Part shown: positions 42,479-55,998 of the stretch, piece by piece
Position numbering within the stretch: position 1 is the first letter of the stretch
How the letters are laid out: the number at the start of each line of letters is the position of its first letter
NCBI RefSeq assembly: GCF_964340395.1
Contig: NC_135556.1
Location: 12,468,910 to 12,532,909 of the forward strand
Length of the DNA: 64,000 nucleotides
Source of the DNA: Glandiceps talaboti
Taxonomy: Eukaryota > Hemichordata > Enteropneusta > Spengelidae
Reading direction: 5' to 3'
Program-made: the position numbers and the translations under genes
The notes under the pieces: model-generated
What the model was told of the DNA's origin: nothing
Database searches by the model: none
The model's input: only the letters and a program-made list of their open reading frames with translations

Positions 42479-45400
42479 TAATAATAACAACAACTCACAC
42501 CACTCACAAACACAAACACAAACACAAACACAAACACAAACACAAACACAAACACAAACACAAACACAAACACAAACACAAACACACGATTTCATATTAG
42601 CTATATTTCTTTATGCTTAAGACCCCAGGAAAGGTATTTTCACTAACACTGCATCATACATCCACTCTTATATACATTGGCAAATCTGTCTTAGAAGATG
42701 CCTGCTGTACACTGAGGCGAGGAATTCTGTGAAACAAAGACAAAGCTAGGAGCTCCTAATCTCTATAACCCTTGGCCAAACAATATTCAGACTATAGTGT
42801 CTTAGCATCACGAATAGTTGCTTACAACAACCTCTCGGTATTACTTAAACATATCTTCTTGTTTTTACTTACTGTGCATATAATTGATAGGACTGTAACA
42901 TTTCTGACAACGGTTGAGTTGATTCCAAGTAGAATTAGACAAAGATATACCAATATACTACCAATGATGACCAGGTTATTGAGATTGGGACTAGATAACT
43001 TAATATACCTGTATAAGAAAAAAAATGAATAACTTAATAACCGCCATAATAATAATAATATGATTATGAGACACGGACACTAAACACTACACTATATTTT
43101 CTATGCATCGAATAATACAGTATTTTTTCACTATACATAAAGTCGCCCAGTAACTGTTGCTAAGTGACCATGTAACATTGTATATTGTCTTGTTTGTCTA
43201 TCATTTTGTCCATAATTTTCAAACAAAAGAAATAGTTTGTTACTTGTAAACAACACAACAAATTAAGCTGACCCCCCCCCCCCGTGTTATGACCGTAAGT
43301 TAGTCTTTTATTAGTTCAAAAGAAAGCTATTTTACTTACTTTGTCTTTCTGTATCGACAATTAAACATTAAGAACAACAAAGCCATGGCAATACCGGCTA
43401 GAGACAACAAAGCGATGGAAATAAACGCTATTTTGTTGATATGTACCATTTCATGAATAATCATCGACTGATCATAGGGCACCTTGCCACCTTAAAGAGA
43501 TGAGTAAGTATAAATGTAGTCATGATACATTAAAAAACCAAAATGAATTCAAAAATCAACAAAGTGGATTCAAATATACAATTCTAAAAATCAGAAGTAC
43601 ATTCTTAAAATCATGAGTGAATTCAAATATACATTTCTATAAATTCTAAGTCAAGTCAAACATGAAATCATGACAGTTACAATGAAGTACACTAGTGTCT
43701 CTGATCTCAATGATGCATAAAGTACATTTTCAATATATTGTAATAGATTTTGATCATTTTGTTTATTTGGGTCATATATACCTTTCCACTGTATAGGAAC
43801 ACAGTTTGTGTTGAAGCTTAAATTATCATTCTGTGGATCGTAGATCGCGATACGTTTCAGTCTTCCACCTACAACAGATGGAAAGAATACATAACTGTAC
43901 GTACGTTACAACAGTGTAATTCATTCTGTTAATAAAGACGAATATGTTATCATTTCGTAGGATGTCATGAGCTTATGTTCTTTGTTTATGTAATCATAGA
44001 GGTTGTCAATGTCTATCGAGGAAACGCCACACTCAGCTTGCTGGCTCTGTGAATTTCGATACCTTCTACTGTATAAAGAACTCACCCTGATTTTGCTCGA
44101 ATACCGTGATGCTTTTTCTGTCTGGTCCAGTGAACGACACCATTCCCTGTACAAAATATAAAACAGAGAAATTGTACTGAAGATGCAAGATAAGCTTAAG
44201 AGAGGTCTTCACAAAACTTGAGGAATAATACTATAACGAAACATACATAAGTGTGAGATCATAAATTCGAACAATAGATAATAGATAATCTATGCTGAAC
44301 TTGATCCAAATAGCAAATTTCAAACAAACTAATATCATATCTATGGCAGATTTCACTGATTGCTTCTATTGGCGTGTCCTCGAATGATTTTGGCAGATTA
44401 TGTTTCATATTCTGATGTTGTCTTGTATCGGTGCTACTATTGTTTTCAAAGATTTCTGATTTTGAAATTGAAAACGATGCGTTATAAACTATATTATGCT
44501 TGTGTAGGTATAATACTATTCCTCAATATTGTTCTTCATTCAGCGGGAATATGCCAGTGACCTAAGGGGCCGGTTTTGTCATTCTTGTCGTAGACTCGAA
44601 AACCCCTTAGCCTACCACTATTTTTCTCGGCTGAGCGAAGAAAATACTGGAGAATATTATTTAAGTATTTGCAAAACATACTTACTGATAGTCCTGTAAA
44701 TTTGATAGTAGATAGAATGTCCTTGATCGTGTTCTGAAGTGGGGCATTGTAGTACTCCAGGTTTGTCAGCGAAAAATTCGTCCCAGTTATGCTGTGATTT
44801 ACGAAGTGGTTGTAGGTATAGTTGTGATTTCCCAACAAGTCTTGCATAACTAACGCTATTGTCCACACTGCATCGTATGTTTGTGGTGTATAGGTTGTGA
44901 CGTCACCACCTCTTTCTTGTAGCTCATCTCTAAAGTCTTCAATTGTCTGCACAAATAAAGCACACGATATATAAGCTAAGGATAACTACGCAGCTTGTGC
45001 GAGAAAAATGTATTCTCTCTTGTTAGAGAAATTATACCACTTCGAATTACTACAGATAAAGAATCAAGAAAAGTAAAAATTTGCAGAACACGCAAACAAA
45101 CTAACGTAAATAAAAATATACATTTTAGGGGATTAGCTCATTCGTTCGTTTTGAAATACCAAACAAAGCACTTGATGATGCAATCTTATAAATTTAACAT
45201 TCGGTTTCAGGAATGTATTTTCAAATTTCAGGGAATTCGCAATCAACATTTGATTAATTACAACAGATGGGACACGGTTTGGTGTAGAATAATGATCTCA
45301 CTGGTATCTGTCTGATCATTTGGATTTTAGAGTTTTGTTTAGTTTTAATGAGTCTACAAGGCCTTAATTGTAGGGATAAAACGTTCTTAAAGAGCGTCCT

Positions 45401-48400
45401 CTTAATTTCATAATTAAGTTAGAAATATATTGTTTACACGTCTTTAACAGCGCCCTCTATCATGAGTGAACAAGACTGACTGTTTGCAGTCAAACTCAAT
45501 TAGATTATCAAAAGCATGTTGTGTATATTAGTTAAAACCGTAGTACTCATTAAGCTTTTTCTGTTACTCTGTTCCCGAAAACTTAACAAAAACCCATTCT
45601 CAGTTCAAATCAAAAGAAAAAAAATAAGGGATCACCATACAAACTTTCTTACAATAAAGGTTAAATTGATATCAAAATTAAGATATTTTAGAATCCAATA
45701 TGGCTGCCGCTGACTGTGTTAAATATACGGGGAATGAAAAGATTGTTGAATTCCTTAAAAACAAGATGATGAACCTCAAAATCTCTTTTATAATTTCAAA
45801 AGGACCAGAACAAGCTTTCATATGGCAAAGTTTAGAGAGATTTTAAGAACTGTGATTCTAAAGGAAATTTGTCCCCGAGGTCCATTCTATAATCCCTTAA
45901 GACAGGATTACCAGAAAATTCTTACCAATCCAGAAATGCTTGGTTCGCTGTACAAGTCTCTGTTCAGAGACTCTACAGCAATATACCCCTCAACAGCTTC
46001 TTCTAACTCGTCTAACGAACAGTCTGTGTCATTCTCAGATAACCACCAATAAGGCCTGTACCATCCTACTATTATCCACACGTATTTACTTCCATATATA
46101 CCCGCTTTGTAGGCCTGGAAAGAAAAAGGATTAATTCTAATTACTAATCCTTATCCTCACTCTATTGGTTTATTGATAATTACATGAATAGGTGGATTAT
46201 CTTTACGTTATAGTCTGAAGCCACGGTAATAACCATAAAAAACATACAGCTTTTGAAAGACAGGAATTATAGCAGATATCTAAGCATACATTACAAACAG
46301 GGCTATACCTAATTTGGTACGGCATTACTTATAGTCTTTCAAGAGGTTCACTGGTTGGTTAACAATCACGGGAAAATAACATTTGTTGCTTGTTTTGTTA
46401 ATGATTGTGATCAGAAAGTATAGTTATGCACGCTTCCCAATAGGTGGATCCCTTCTGAGCGATTTACATCATCCCTTTGGAACTAGTGAAGACAGGTGTA
46501 CTAAGTGAGTTGTGTTGTATTTTGCATAATATGAACAAACCACATGGTGTGACAGCAAATGGCCTATCTGTAATTATGCTAAAGATATCATGTATTTTCA
46601 TTTAATGAGTTTAGGAAAGATCTAATAAACGATTTGTGTGGACACGGTATAGCATTACGAAAACACAATTCAAAGGTGTTGACTGATATCACGTACCTGA
46701 CAGAAGACTTGCCTTGCTTCCTTTTCTTTAAAACTGCCTATTATAATCCTGGCATCATCTTCCTACAATATCAAATTCACAATTTCATAGCGTTAGTGAT
46801 TCCAGACTACAATGGCAAAACATAAGGAAAAAGGATTGCTGGTAAAACACTTTGAGAGGGTTTTCTGAAATATTTATTACATAGTGTGACGGATAATGGC
46901 TACACACATTATCATACTTATTGTTTTAAAAGAGTTCGACAAAAAAGTATGTAGATTTATTGACATCTTACGAAAAATGCAAGACCGTGTATGAAAAATC
47001 ATAAAGCCTGTCTACTGTTGTCAGTTGTAGCAATATTCTTGTCGTCAGTGGTATGGTTTTGCCACCCTATGAGGCTGCACTGATGACTTAGGCCCGCAAG
47101 ACACGACGTATGGGGCGGTCTACATTGCAATAACATGATTTGAAAATTCTAATTATTGCAGTTGTCTCCAGTTTCATCAAAATCGCACTTTTAATTAAAC
47201 CGACACATTTGAATTCATAAGAACGAAATGTGGGTGTAATAACCTATAATTAATTAGATTGCATTTAATAATTAAATCAACACTTTTTAATTCCTTAAAA
47301 TAAATGCTGGATGGAACACCTGATAATTTGATTTATTCTTATCTTTTTAATTAAATCGAAGCTTATAAATTATCTATCGGATGATTAAATTCCATTTTTA
47401 ATTAAATCGATGCTTTTTGATTTATGAGAATAATTGTGGATGGTGACAGCAATTGCAAATAGCGAAGACTAGATATTTATACATTATTCCCCAATATTTT
47501 TCTTAGTTAAGCTGGGGAAAATACGAGTGACCTAAGGCGGCCTTGTCACTACAAGTCGCCAGACGAGCAGTGACAAACCCTTCGATCACGACTCGATTTT
47601 CTGACTGAATGAAGAAAAAATATTGTGAAATAATATACCTAATTAGACCTCCTCAAGTATAATGTAAGAAAAATCGGGAAAAATAATGGGGATTTAGAAC
47701 GTTAAAATTGACTCGTATTTTGAGCACCACAAAACCAGTGACGTAGACATGGATTGTCGTGACGTAACGACCAGGTATATACTCCATATGTCATGTTCCA
47801 AGACAATAACTTGGCTTGAGTATGGTATGATATATTACATATTATATATGTAACAGTGATTACTTGCACCAGTGCCCGAGCATATTTGTGGTATTTATAC
47901 TTGTAGTGTTTTCTGCTGCACTTTCACCCACTACGGTCTTGAAAGTACAACCGCAGAGGACACTGCAAGCGCTCTTGCAACTACCCCGAGTATGCCACGT
48001 GGGACTGTCATTCATCCATTTAAACGTGGCATAACGATTTAGCACTACAAGTATCAGCCATCATCGCGAGTCGAGTCGACCCTAGAGGGTGCCCTTCTTT
48101 GGTTTTTGAATACTAGTATGACTGCCTTTAGGAGAACCTCAGTGTGTAGACTGCTTGGCATTGGTGAAAGTAAGCTCTCTAAATAGTGCCCTCTAGTAAC
48201 ATATCTACTGTAAAAACAATGAATCTTAGTTTCACCTTCGCTCTAGCTCTCTTATTATATATTCGTAACTTCACTTTTAGATTTTAGAAACGTTTTGATG
48301 TGTGATGCGAGGTTAGTATGAACTCTCAGCTGTCCCAAATCAATACTTAGAACAATGTTTGCATTTCGCGAATAGTATGCTTCTGAGATGACAACATTAA

Positions 48401-51400
48401 ATTTCATTAAAGAGATCAACAGTGTCAACTAATGACTAATTACAGGCATAATTCAATATTGTTTGCATTGAATTAAGGCAACAACACTCTTCAGTTTGTT
48501 CATTTATGTTGCTGATGATTTTATCATCCCATCATTTGAGCATTGTGATTATGAGAATTTAAAGTTAAAATAAAATTATGGATTCAAAAGAGCAAGCTGA
48601 AGGGAGAAAGCTAGGCCTAGACAAGAAGCTTCCATCTGCTCCGTGGCTACTTCTAAAATGGTCCAAAGTTAACCATGAACATTGTGTGTCGTATGAGTTA
48701 TTCCCCTAAAGTTCGAGGATCTTGGTACCTGATGTAAAAGTGGTAAGAGTTTGTGGAGAGAATGAGATCTGTTTAGAGAATTAACATTAACATTAGAGGT
48801 CGACGTGAGATAGTGACCAGTAGTAAATAACACATCGATCTCTTTTGTTACATAATTATTTTAGGTACTGTTTAAATAAACAAGGTGCAATGTTTATCGG
48901 TGAAATGTATAAAGAGCTACATATCAATTCTTACAAACATGGATATAAAAGAATATTTGTATCCCAAGATATATTGACAGTGTCCACATTTCTATGCTTG
49001 ACATTCACTGCTAAGGACCTATCACACACTATATGTTCATGAAATTATATTCGCGGAAAAAAAAGATATGTTTTTTTTATATAAAACATTAACATTCCAT
49101 CGAAATTGAATTATGGGATCTAAGTATTGCTATTGTACAGAATAAAATTATCACGTCTTATCCTTTTGCGAATTCACGTGACATTCCATCGAATTGAATA
49201 ATAGAGTCTAAGTAATGATGCAGTGTCACAAAGTAGAAATAGCAGCCGTCATCTTGTTTGACACATTTCACGAGCAATTAGAATGTAATCTGGGCTTAAA
49301 GATTGACAGTGCGTTGCTGATTAAAATACAAACACTCAGCACTTAATTTGCAATCACAGTGAAGTAATCAGCACTTAAGAATTTGTAATCTCGTTATGGT
49401 TTATTAACTGGTTATTGGAAAAAAAATTAACCACGTCACTGCATTACAACGACCACGAATTGCATTGAATTTCGATTGAATTGCATGCTTAAGCACTGTC
49501 AAGGAATTGACAAAAGCAGATCTGGCTGTCTCGAGTGTCCTTAAAAGTACAAGTTAGGTTGAATTATATGTATCAAGTTAATCACATTGTACTCCTCGAC
49601 ATAGTGCTATTCTTGTTCTCAGAGTGATGACATTGTCACGTGTTAATGATAACCACTTGTCAGTAATTTGAACTGACAGAGTGTGTTTTTGAACGTTTGA
49701 CCTATAAGAGAGTCCTCACGGAGCACTTGATTTGATTTCAAACGGCAAGAGGACTTTAAATAGCTATGAAATTGGGGATTTCATTAAAAGTAACTTTGTG
49801 GTTTCCGATCACTTTCTACACATAGGTGTTCTATCAAATCAAGTCTGATATACAATCTCTTGGCTCTTATTGAATATCTACGTCACAAATAGTAATATAA
49901 AAAACAACTTAAAGACACTGCCTCGATGTAGAATATGGAATGTCACTTGGTTGTTGTAGCATAGTTGTTGAAACTTGTAAAGCGCATTGAGATATTTTTT
50001 ATGGAATGCACTAAATAAGAGTCATAGATAAGATTAGATTAGATTAGATTAGATTAGATTAGATTATAATATTTTTGATGATGCAACAGATGACAGTTTT
50101 TCAGTGCACAGTTGGAACTGAAGTTGCTGATGAAAAAGGAATTTCTCCAAATACCCAACTCGTAGTAGTAGAACATCCCTAGCATGATGTATATTAATAC
50201 GCTTCCCTCAACTACTAGCTAGGTTTTTCGTAGCGTGGGACCAAATGACGCGTGTTCGTCAATCGGATGACTGCACAGGTCTTTCGATTATAATGGAATA
50301 CCTTTGGCCGAAAAATCGTGCTATCCGTGGTGTAAAGGTAAAATAATCTTGGCTAAAGTATAAATCGTGTTTTGAGAAACGGGTATGATGTTACCATACT
50401 AAAGGAATACACTTATACCAACCTTTAGTTTCTGGATTTGTGAAACTGGATTGTCGACGAATCCTTCAGCTGTTATTATGCTAATGTTGGAATAGTTCTC
50501 AAAGTAATCCATCATACTACTGGTAGCCTAGATAAAAAGCGAAATCACATTAAATGAAGAGAATCACATAATGAAACCCAGAGACAATGTGTATCCTTTC
50601 AATGAGGTAGACTACGCCTCGATTGGGACTACGGCAGAAACTCAAAGTTTACAAAATTGAAGTCTAAAATTTACCATACGAAAGTTTGTTCCTGGGCCTT
50701 TTTTAAATAAATAAAGCTTCTCCTTGCTTTCAACGAAATCAACAAATCTTTCATTTTCCAAAACAGTTAACACAGTATAGAATTCGGCAACCATATTAGT
50801 TTCTAACACCGCTTGATTCCGAGATCATTTTGACCTGGATATATTTTTATTAAATGGTATGGTGGCCTTGATTTTTTTTCTTCAAACTGAGAATAGGTGC
50901 AAGTTTCCTATCAAAAAAAGGTAACAGCATAAGTGTGCTATTTTTTATATATATCCGAGGTGCATTCTATTACCTTACTATAACATTTAAATTTGTTGAT
51001 TAATATTACGGAAAACCATGCAATGGGGAATGCATGTGAGCAGGTGTCATTTTGTCATGTCAAATTATGTTCTATGACAATAAACTCTCCTTTCCCAGCT
51101 AAACGTGTCTACACTTTATACACTAAAAGTGTAAAATTGCGAAAACGATATATTTACAGGTCTACATCATCTTCAAAATCTTCAAAGTGTGGGAATGGGT
51201 TTTACTGGCTAAAGATCAACGAAAAAAACTGCCTGTCTTTGGGAGTGTCGTAAGCTTAAGTCTCCAACCTACGGCCAATGACTTACAAAATACCGGCCAT
51301 GGCGAACTCTCTTTAAACTCATAAAGTGCCAGACGGGAGGAATTATTGTAAATCATGATAATTTCGGATTAAGTACAAAGAAGCTGCCATTTATTAAATG

Positions 51401-53859
51401 CAGTGAAGTAGTGAAATTATATTTAATTCTGTATAATTCAATTTTAATTACTTCCTTTCAGTCCGAGGGCTATAACGTTTCTAGCTTGTCGTAAAACATT
51501 TTAAACTTATATGATTTATTGATAATCTAATTTTCTGGAAATTCTCGAATTATAATTTATTTTTCTTACACTGATGTCTCAGAATGTATATAGTCGTCTG
51601 AGCTGGCATACGTCAAATAACCACATTTACTGTCTGCGTGTATCTGCGCATATATCTGTGCACATGTGCATTTCGTTTGGTTTTCGACGACTGCCATCTC
51701 CTTAGATCATAATAATTCCTCTTCGTGACATTGTACGAATACAAATTCAAGTTCAATGTGCATGTACTGAAAACAGGAGTGTTGGCTAGCCTAGAGACTT
51801 GGCGTTATGGTCATGATGGCGTTCAAACATCAAGAGAGATTTCCGCCCGTGCGTATGCAAATGAGCGCAGAACATTCCCTAAGTTCTATCGAATAGTAGC
51901 ATCTCAGTAGGTGTTACTATGAAAGCAGGCCCGTTGCCCGTCCTTTTACCCCAAGCCCGATGCCCCTCGGCGTTTTGCCCTCGGCCCCTTTTAGTTTTAC
52001 TCGATACAATTTCTCAATTATCTCACTACATATTTTTTGAATCTTGCATAAATAATAAATGCTACCGCATAATAAAGGACGAAATACGTTTTGAAAAATA
52101 TATACAAATGTCAGATTTATTGCGCATTACAAATGACTCGTTACCACAAATTGTAAAAACGACTACAGTGTGTATTGAGAGTGTCATTACCTGAAGGATG
52201 TGAGGTGTTCACAAACAAAAAGGATAACAAAATGAGTTTGCACATTGTCCCTTGGTTAAAGGAACTGCCGTTTTCGGTGCGGCGTTCTATCTAATTGGTT
52301 TCGGATCGTTTGACGAGAATAGAGGGTTGTATCGGCATGAAAGGCGATATGTCGGCAAAATTACAACAACTGTTTGAAAACAATTACAAGTATAAAATAT
52401 ACATAATGTAATGGCTTCTCTTAGCAATACTAACTGCCATATAATAAGTGTCAACTCTCGGAATAAAAATGACGACACCTTTTTGCGACAATTTCACCTA
52501 ATTTGTTCACCACCACCTCACGAATAATCTTTGAAGTTCGACAACATAACAGTACTAGATTCAGTAACAACAAAGAATTATACATGATTCCGATTGCAAC
52601 CGTTAGTATGTCTGCGAGAGCAATCTATGGATGTATTTGTAATTCTAATGTACATTCATGATCAATCCAAGATTTGGACTATGTTGAAATGTAATGGGTG
52701 AGGGGGCAAAAGGCCGGGGGGGGGGGGCAAAATGACCAGGGGGCAACGAGTCTAGAACCATTACTACATGTACGGAATTCGTAATACTTCCAGTGTTTTG
52801 TGTTTCTGGGCCCCATTGATATGAAAATTGTAACAACCGCCAGGATTCAAAGATTTACCACTATTATCTCATATATATTTATATTTGTTTGATTCTTGCA
52901 TTGGATACATTGTTTCAAGAAGGGACTGATAGGTTTTGGAGAAGGAATTTGTGTTATAAATAATGTCCCCTTCTCAGCTATTGTTTAAAGCTGCTAATTT
53001 CTGAGTAATTTATCAAGAAACGTTCTTTTTAAAATGACGACTATGTCGCTTTTAAGACTTGATACAATCCGGGAAGAGAACGTCAAATGTGGACAACTAC
53101 GTGACACTCACCAAAGAGAAGAGTTCTTCATCTTGAAATAGTACGGCGACTTTTTTCCAACGGAAGTGACGTAAGAATGCTGTCCTTGCTGCATTATGGG
53201 CCGAATCTGGAGCCACAGTGCGATAGAAAGTTGGATATAGTTCTTCATTAGTAAGGGCTACTGACGTAGAGGCATACGACATCTGGAAAAGAATGTTTAG
53301 AATGATTGCATCAATAATTTATAAATACTCATTGGTATTATACATTTGTTCATTTTCATTATTTTCGGTTCTCTTTTGAAATAATTTTCTCTCATGAGTT
53401 AATATTGAGTACCCATGCTTCTTCTACTCTAACATCAAGGTAAATGACCAAGTGATTTAGCTAAGCAATAAATACAAAAGCCTCCTTATAATCTCGAATG
53501 AATTCTACTTAATACATTTTATTTCAAAAGATTAATTTTAATAACGTTGTAAAAGGGTATACATAAATCCTTCTCATTATTTTCTCTGAGCTAAATTACC
53601 ACTAGAGTTATCATTTATTTCGCCTATTTCCCTCATTTTCTACATATCCCCCTACACTCTACAATATGTTTTATGGTATTCTGCTGTATATAAGGTACGT
53701 AACCTAAAGTTTACTCCCTACCATGACTAAGTTCCAATACGGTACGATCTGTGCAATATGTTTGGATACTTCAGAGCATGCCGCGCCAAGCAGCATCACC
53801 ATAACTGGTTTCCTATACAGTTGATCAAAAAGTACGTCGGCACCAACTCCAGGGTCGCA
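39083..53859 (-). CDS. GABA-B receptor subunit 2-like class C GPCR, right copy, 5' exon(s) not located
   Basis: Fifteen exons on the minus strand, from the 5' side: 53722-53859, 53112-53282, 50423-50527, 46697-46762, 45926-46114, 44686-44946, 44086-44146, 43782-43868, 43340-43490, 42873-43008, 42128-42244, 41646-41768, 40866-41204, 40257-40433, 39083-39673. They sum to 2712 nt, 904 codons with the stop; every junction has GT-AG and the right phase. The architecture equals the left copy at 9544-25841 plus one exon further upstream. It is a predicted plasma-membrane receptor with Venus-flytrap, seven-helix and coiled-coil parts, closest to GABBR2. The first visible residue is the Cys of CDPG, so the signal peptide and about 60-100 residues are missing; they should lie above 53859 or outside the window. 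Confidence 0.9.
40033..40178 (-). mobile_element. Partial copy of MITE-like element C
   Basis: GTCACATCTAGGTAATTTGA and ACCAATCAGCTTCTACACAT are inverted matches to the interior of the element at 14469-14781. It lies in the last intron of the right receptor gene. Confidence 0.6.
40866..43490 (-). CDS. Right GABA-B-like gene: seven-transmembrane exons
   Basis: Exons 43340-43490 (TM1), 42873-43008 (TM2), 42128-42244 (TM3), 41646-41768 (TM4) and 40866-41204 (TM5-7) have the lengths and phases of the left copy. The TM4 exon encodes an identical peptide; the TM3 exon has one residue changed (SVVL for SGVL) and the TM2 exon one (TVLS for TILS). In 40866-41204 the central 214 bp are identical to the left copy, while about 20 of the remaining 125 bp differ. 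Confidence 0.9.
42361..42588. repeat. (ACA)n, (CTA)n and (ACAAAC)n microsatellites
   Basis: (CAA)n at about 42361-42400, (CTA)n at about 42402-42478 and a pure hexanucleotide (ACACAA)n at about 42505-42587, in the intron between the TM2 and TM3 exons. Confidence 0.95.
43782..53859 (-). CDS. Right GABA-B-like gene: Venus-flytrap ectodomain exons
   Basis: Exon 53722-53859 encodes CDPGVGADVLFDQLYRKP followed by LLGAACSEVS and YWNLVM, the lobe-1 segment that precedes SYASTSV in GABA-B subunits; its left-gene counterpart is not in the window. The following exons repeat the left copy with scattered changes. Exon 44686-44946 has eight extra codons around NYTYNHFVNHSITG, adding candidate N-glycosylation sites. 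As in the left copy, the position of the GABBR1 ligand-binding Glu is not Glu (TYTPQTYDAVW). Exon 45926-46114 differs from its left counterpart at seven bases, six of which change the amino acid. Confidence 0.88.
44512..44652. mobile_element. Fold-back (MITE-like) element B, copy 2
   Basis: It reads TTGTTCTTCATTCAGCGGGA...GTGACCTAAGGGGCC and inversely CCCCTTAG...CTCGGCTGAGCGAAGAAAAT. It ends 33 bases before the exon at 44686. It is similar to 19908-20115 and 47470-47702. Confidence 0.7.
47470..47702. mobile_element. Fold-back (MITE-like) element B, copy 3
   Basis: CCCCAATATTTTTCTTAGTT...GAGTGACCTAAGGCGG is followed by the inverted arm (CTGACTGAATGAAGAAAAAA) and then GACCTCCTCAAGTATAATGT, the complement of the flank of copy 1. 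It lies in the 3.7-kb intron between 46762 and 50423. Confidence 0.7.
50036..50066. repeat. (GATTA)n short array after a LINE/SINE-like 3' end
   Basis: About six GATTA units follow GTAAAGCGCATTGAGATATT and ATGGAATGCACTAAATAAGA, a pattern common at the 3' ends of L2/CR1-type elements. No protein-coding part was found. Confidence 0.5.
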
Positions 53860-54356
53860 CTATAATAGAAAAATTAAAATAGAATAAATATACGGAGTTT
53901 CAGTATGTCATTCACACTTGGAGATTGTTTATGATAAAACATCACACGGTTTGTTACAAAGAAACGGAAATTGTATTCACGCACAAAGAAATACTCATTT
54001 ATGTTTGTGACAACGTAATAATGAAACAAGTGTGGAGTTTCATTTAATTTGTCATGATCACTTTAACAACAATTTCATTGTAACACCTTATTTCAATTAA
54101 GGTAGCTGTATGAAAATGTACTGTGCTGTAGTATACTAATCTTCCCTTTATGGAATGTATATGTTTTACTGTATACTTTATAAAGCTCCTTTCCAATCGT
54201 CAAAGATAAGGACATATCACGATCGTATTGCAATATTCCTAGGATATCTAGTTTGACGTCTTTCATAAGAGGATCACGTCAACATTACATTTTTCATACG
54301 AATGACGCTTGAAATCACATTTGACATTAAAAAACATATCTGATTTATTCAGATTG

Positions 54357-54479
54357 GTATGTATGTATGTATGTATGTATGTATGTATGTATGTATGTAT
54401 GTATGTATGTATGTATGTATGTATGTGTGTGTGTATGTATGTATGTATGTATGTATGTATGTATGTATGTATGTATCTG

Positions 54480-54551
<72 letters not shown>

Positions 54552-54602
54552 CTATGTATGTATGTATGTATGTATGTATGTATGTATGTATGTATGTATG
54601 CG
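54357..54602. repeat. (GTAT)n(CTAT)n(GTAT)n compound microsatellite
   Basis: (TATG)n at 54357-54474 with a short GTGT interruption, (CTAT)n at about 54478-54551, then (GTAT)n to about 54600. Confidence 0.96.
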
Positions 54603-55939
54603 TGTGTGTTGTCCTTTCAAATTACTCTCTATGAAATTAACTAAGTCTGTTTCACTTATTCACCAATATCAATATTCATAAACACCCGAATGAAGAATTA
54701 ATATCTCCACAAAAAAGCGAGAAGAGTTCGAAAAATGATGCTTTCTTAAACGGTTGCAGAGTTCATGGTTATGAGCAAACTTACCGTAACATGTGCCACA
54801 GTAACAACAATGCATGATGGATTTATGAGAAAGTTTAGTCTTATTTTTTTTTAAAGGGTACTTAATATACAACTGCAAATTTTTAAGAAATAGAAATTTC
54901 AATATAAAGGTCAAGGTTAGGTTGAATATATAATAACAACAGTATATTGTTCCTGATGTCCCTGTATGATTGTATTCCTGACATAGCGCAAATGGATTTT
55001 AGATGGAATAAGGCTGTTATTTAATTGAAAAAATAATCTGAATAGCTTCAACGTTCAAAATCTAGTCTGGAGTTAAACACTGACAGAATCGATTTTTCAA
55101 ATTTCTTAAACTGAAAGATTATAGTTCGCAGCAGGTGGTTCAAATCAACAATCGAAAATGCTATTACATAGGTTTAAGGAAACACAATATGTTATAACGC
55201 ATCAATTTGTTTAAAGATTCCTAAGAGATGACAGCCCGAGGTCATTTTCTGATAAGACATGCCAATTATTCATCTCATCGGGAGAATAAAGCAAATAGAA
55301 TTACTTAATCTCCCAATATATTAACAACTATAATTCATCGAGGCAAGGAAATTAAAGTATTTTTCTTTTCAACCCCTGACAGACACGATGCATGATGTTT
55401 GTTCTTAAGATTGAATGCTCAGTGATACATAAAGGGCGATTACACCCGATTTCCAAAAATAATCATAATGAGGTTATATAATATCTGTCCCTCTCCTTAA
55501 TAATGTTTTGAATTAATATCTGAGCTCATGATATCTGAGTAAGACAACTTTTTACTATGTTCGGACCAAACTATTGAACACGGCGGATTGATTGCTTCAA
55601 CTGATAATTATTGAAAAAATGACCGAATTACAGGAAAGGTCCTTAAGTGGTAGAAAGCGTGATACGATATAAAACTAATAACAGCATAAACTAGAATGTA
55701 CAATTGGAGGTAATCTCATAGAAGTACTCTTTCAACACATACCACCGCCATTATCATAACATCACCATCCTCATCACAACCACCAGCACCATTACAGCAC
55801 CAGTACCACCACCACAGACAATAACAACAACAACGTAAACGACAACAATACTCTTTCTTCCAACTCTGTATTAATACATTCAAGCACTCACATCAAGATT
55901 TCGATATAGTATCTTGCTGATTTGTTAGTTTGTTTTTGT

Positions 55940-55998
55940 TGTGTGTGTGTGTGTGTGTGTGTGTGTTTGTTTGTTTGTTTGTATTGTTTGTTTGTTTG
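55940..55998. repeat. (GT)n followed by (GTTT)n
   Basis: A dinucleotide block passes directly into GTTT units. A separate (CA)n lies at 56226-56251. Confidence 0.9.

Larger units (their letters stand above)
46763..50422. other. Long intron of the right receptor gene
   Basis: Besides element B it holds a Cys-rich minus-strand open stretch (47859-48061) of unknown meaning and, at about 49955-50066, a sequence ending in ACTTGTAAAGCGCATTGAGA and (TTAGA)n. That ending resembles the 3' tails of some LINE/SINE families. Confidence 0.55.

Noticed and set aside
42503-42588. Regular short repeats considered as a CRISPR-type array
   Set aside because: A pure hexanucleotide microsatellite without spacers in animal DNA. 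No CRISPR array exists in the window.
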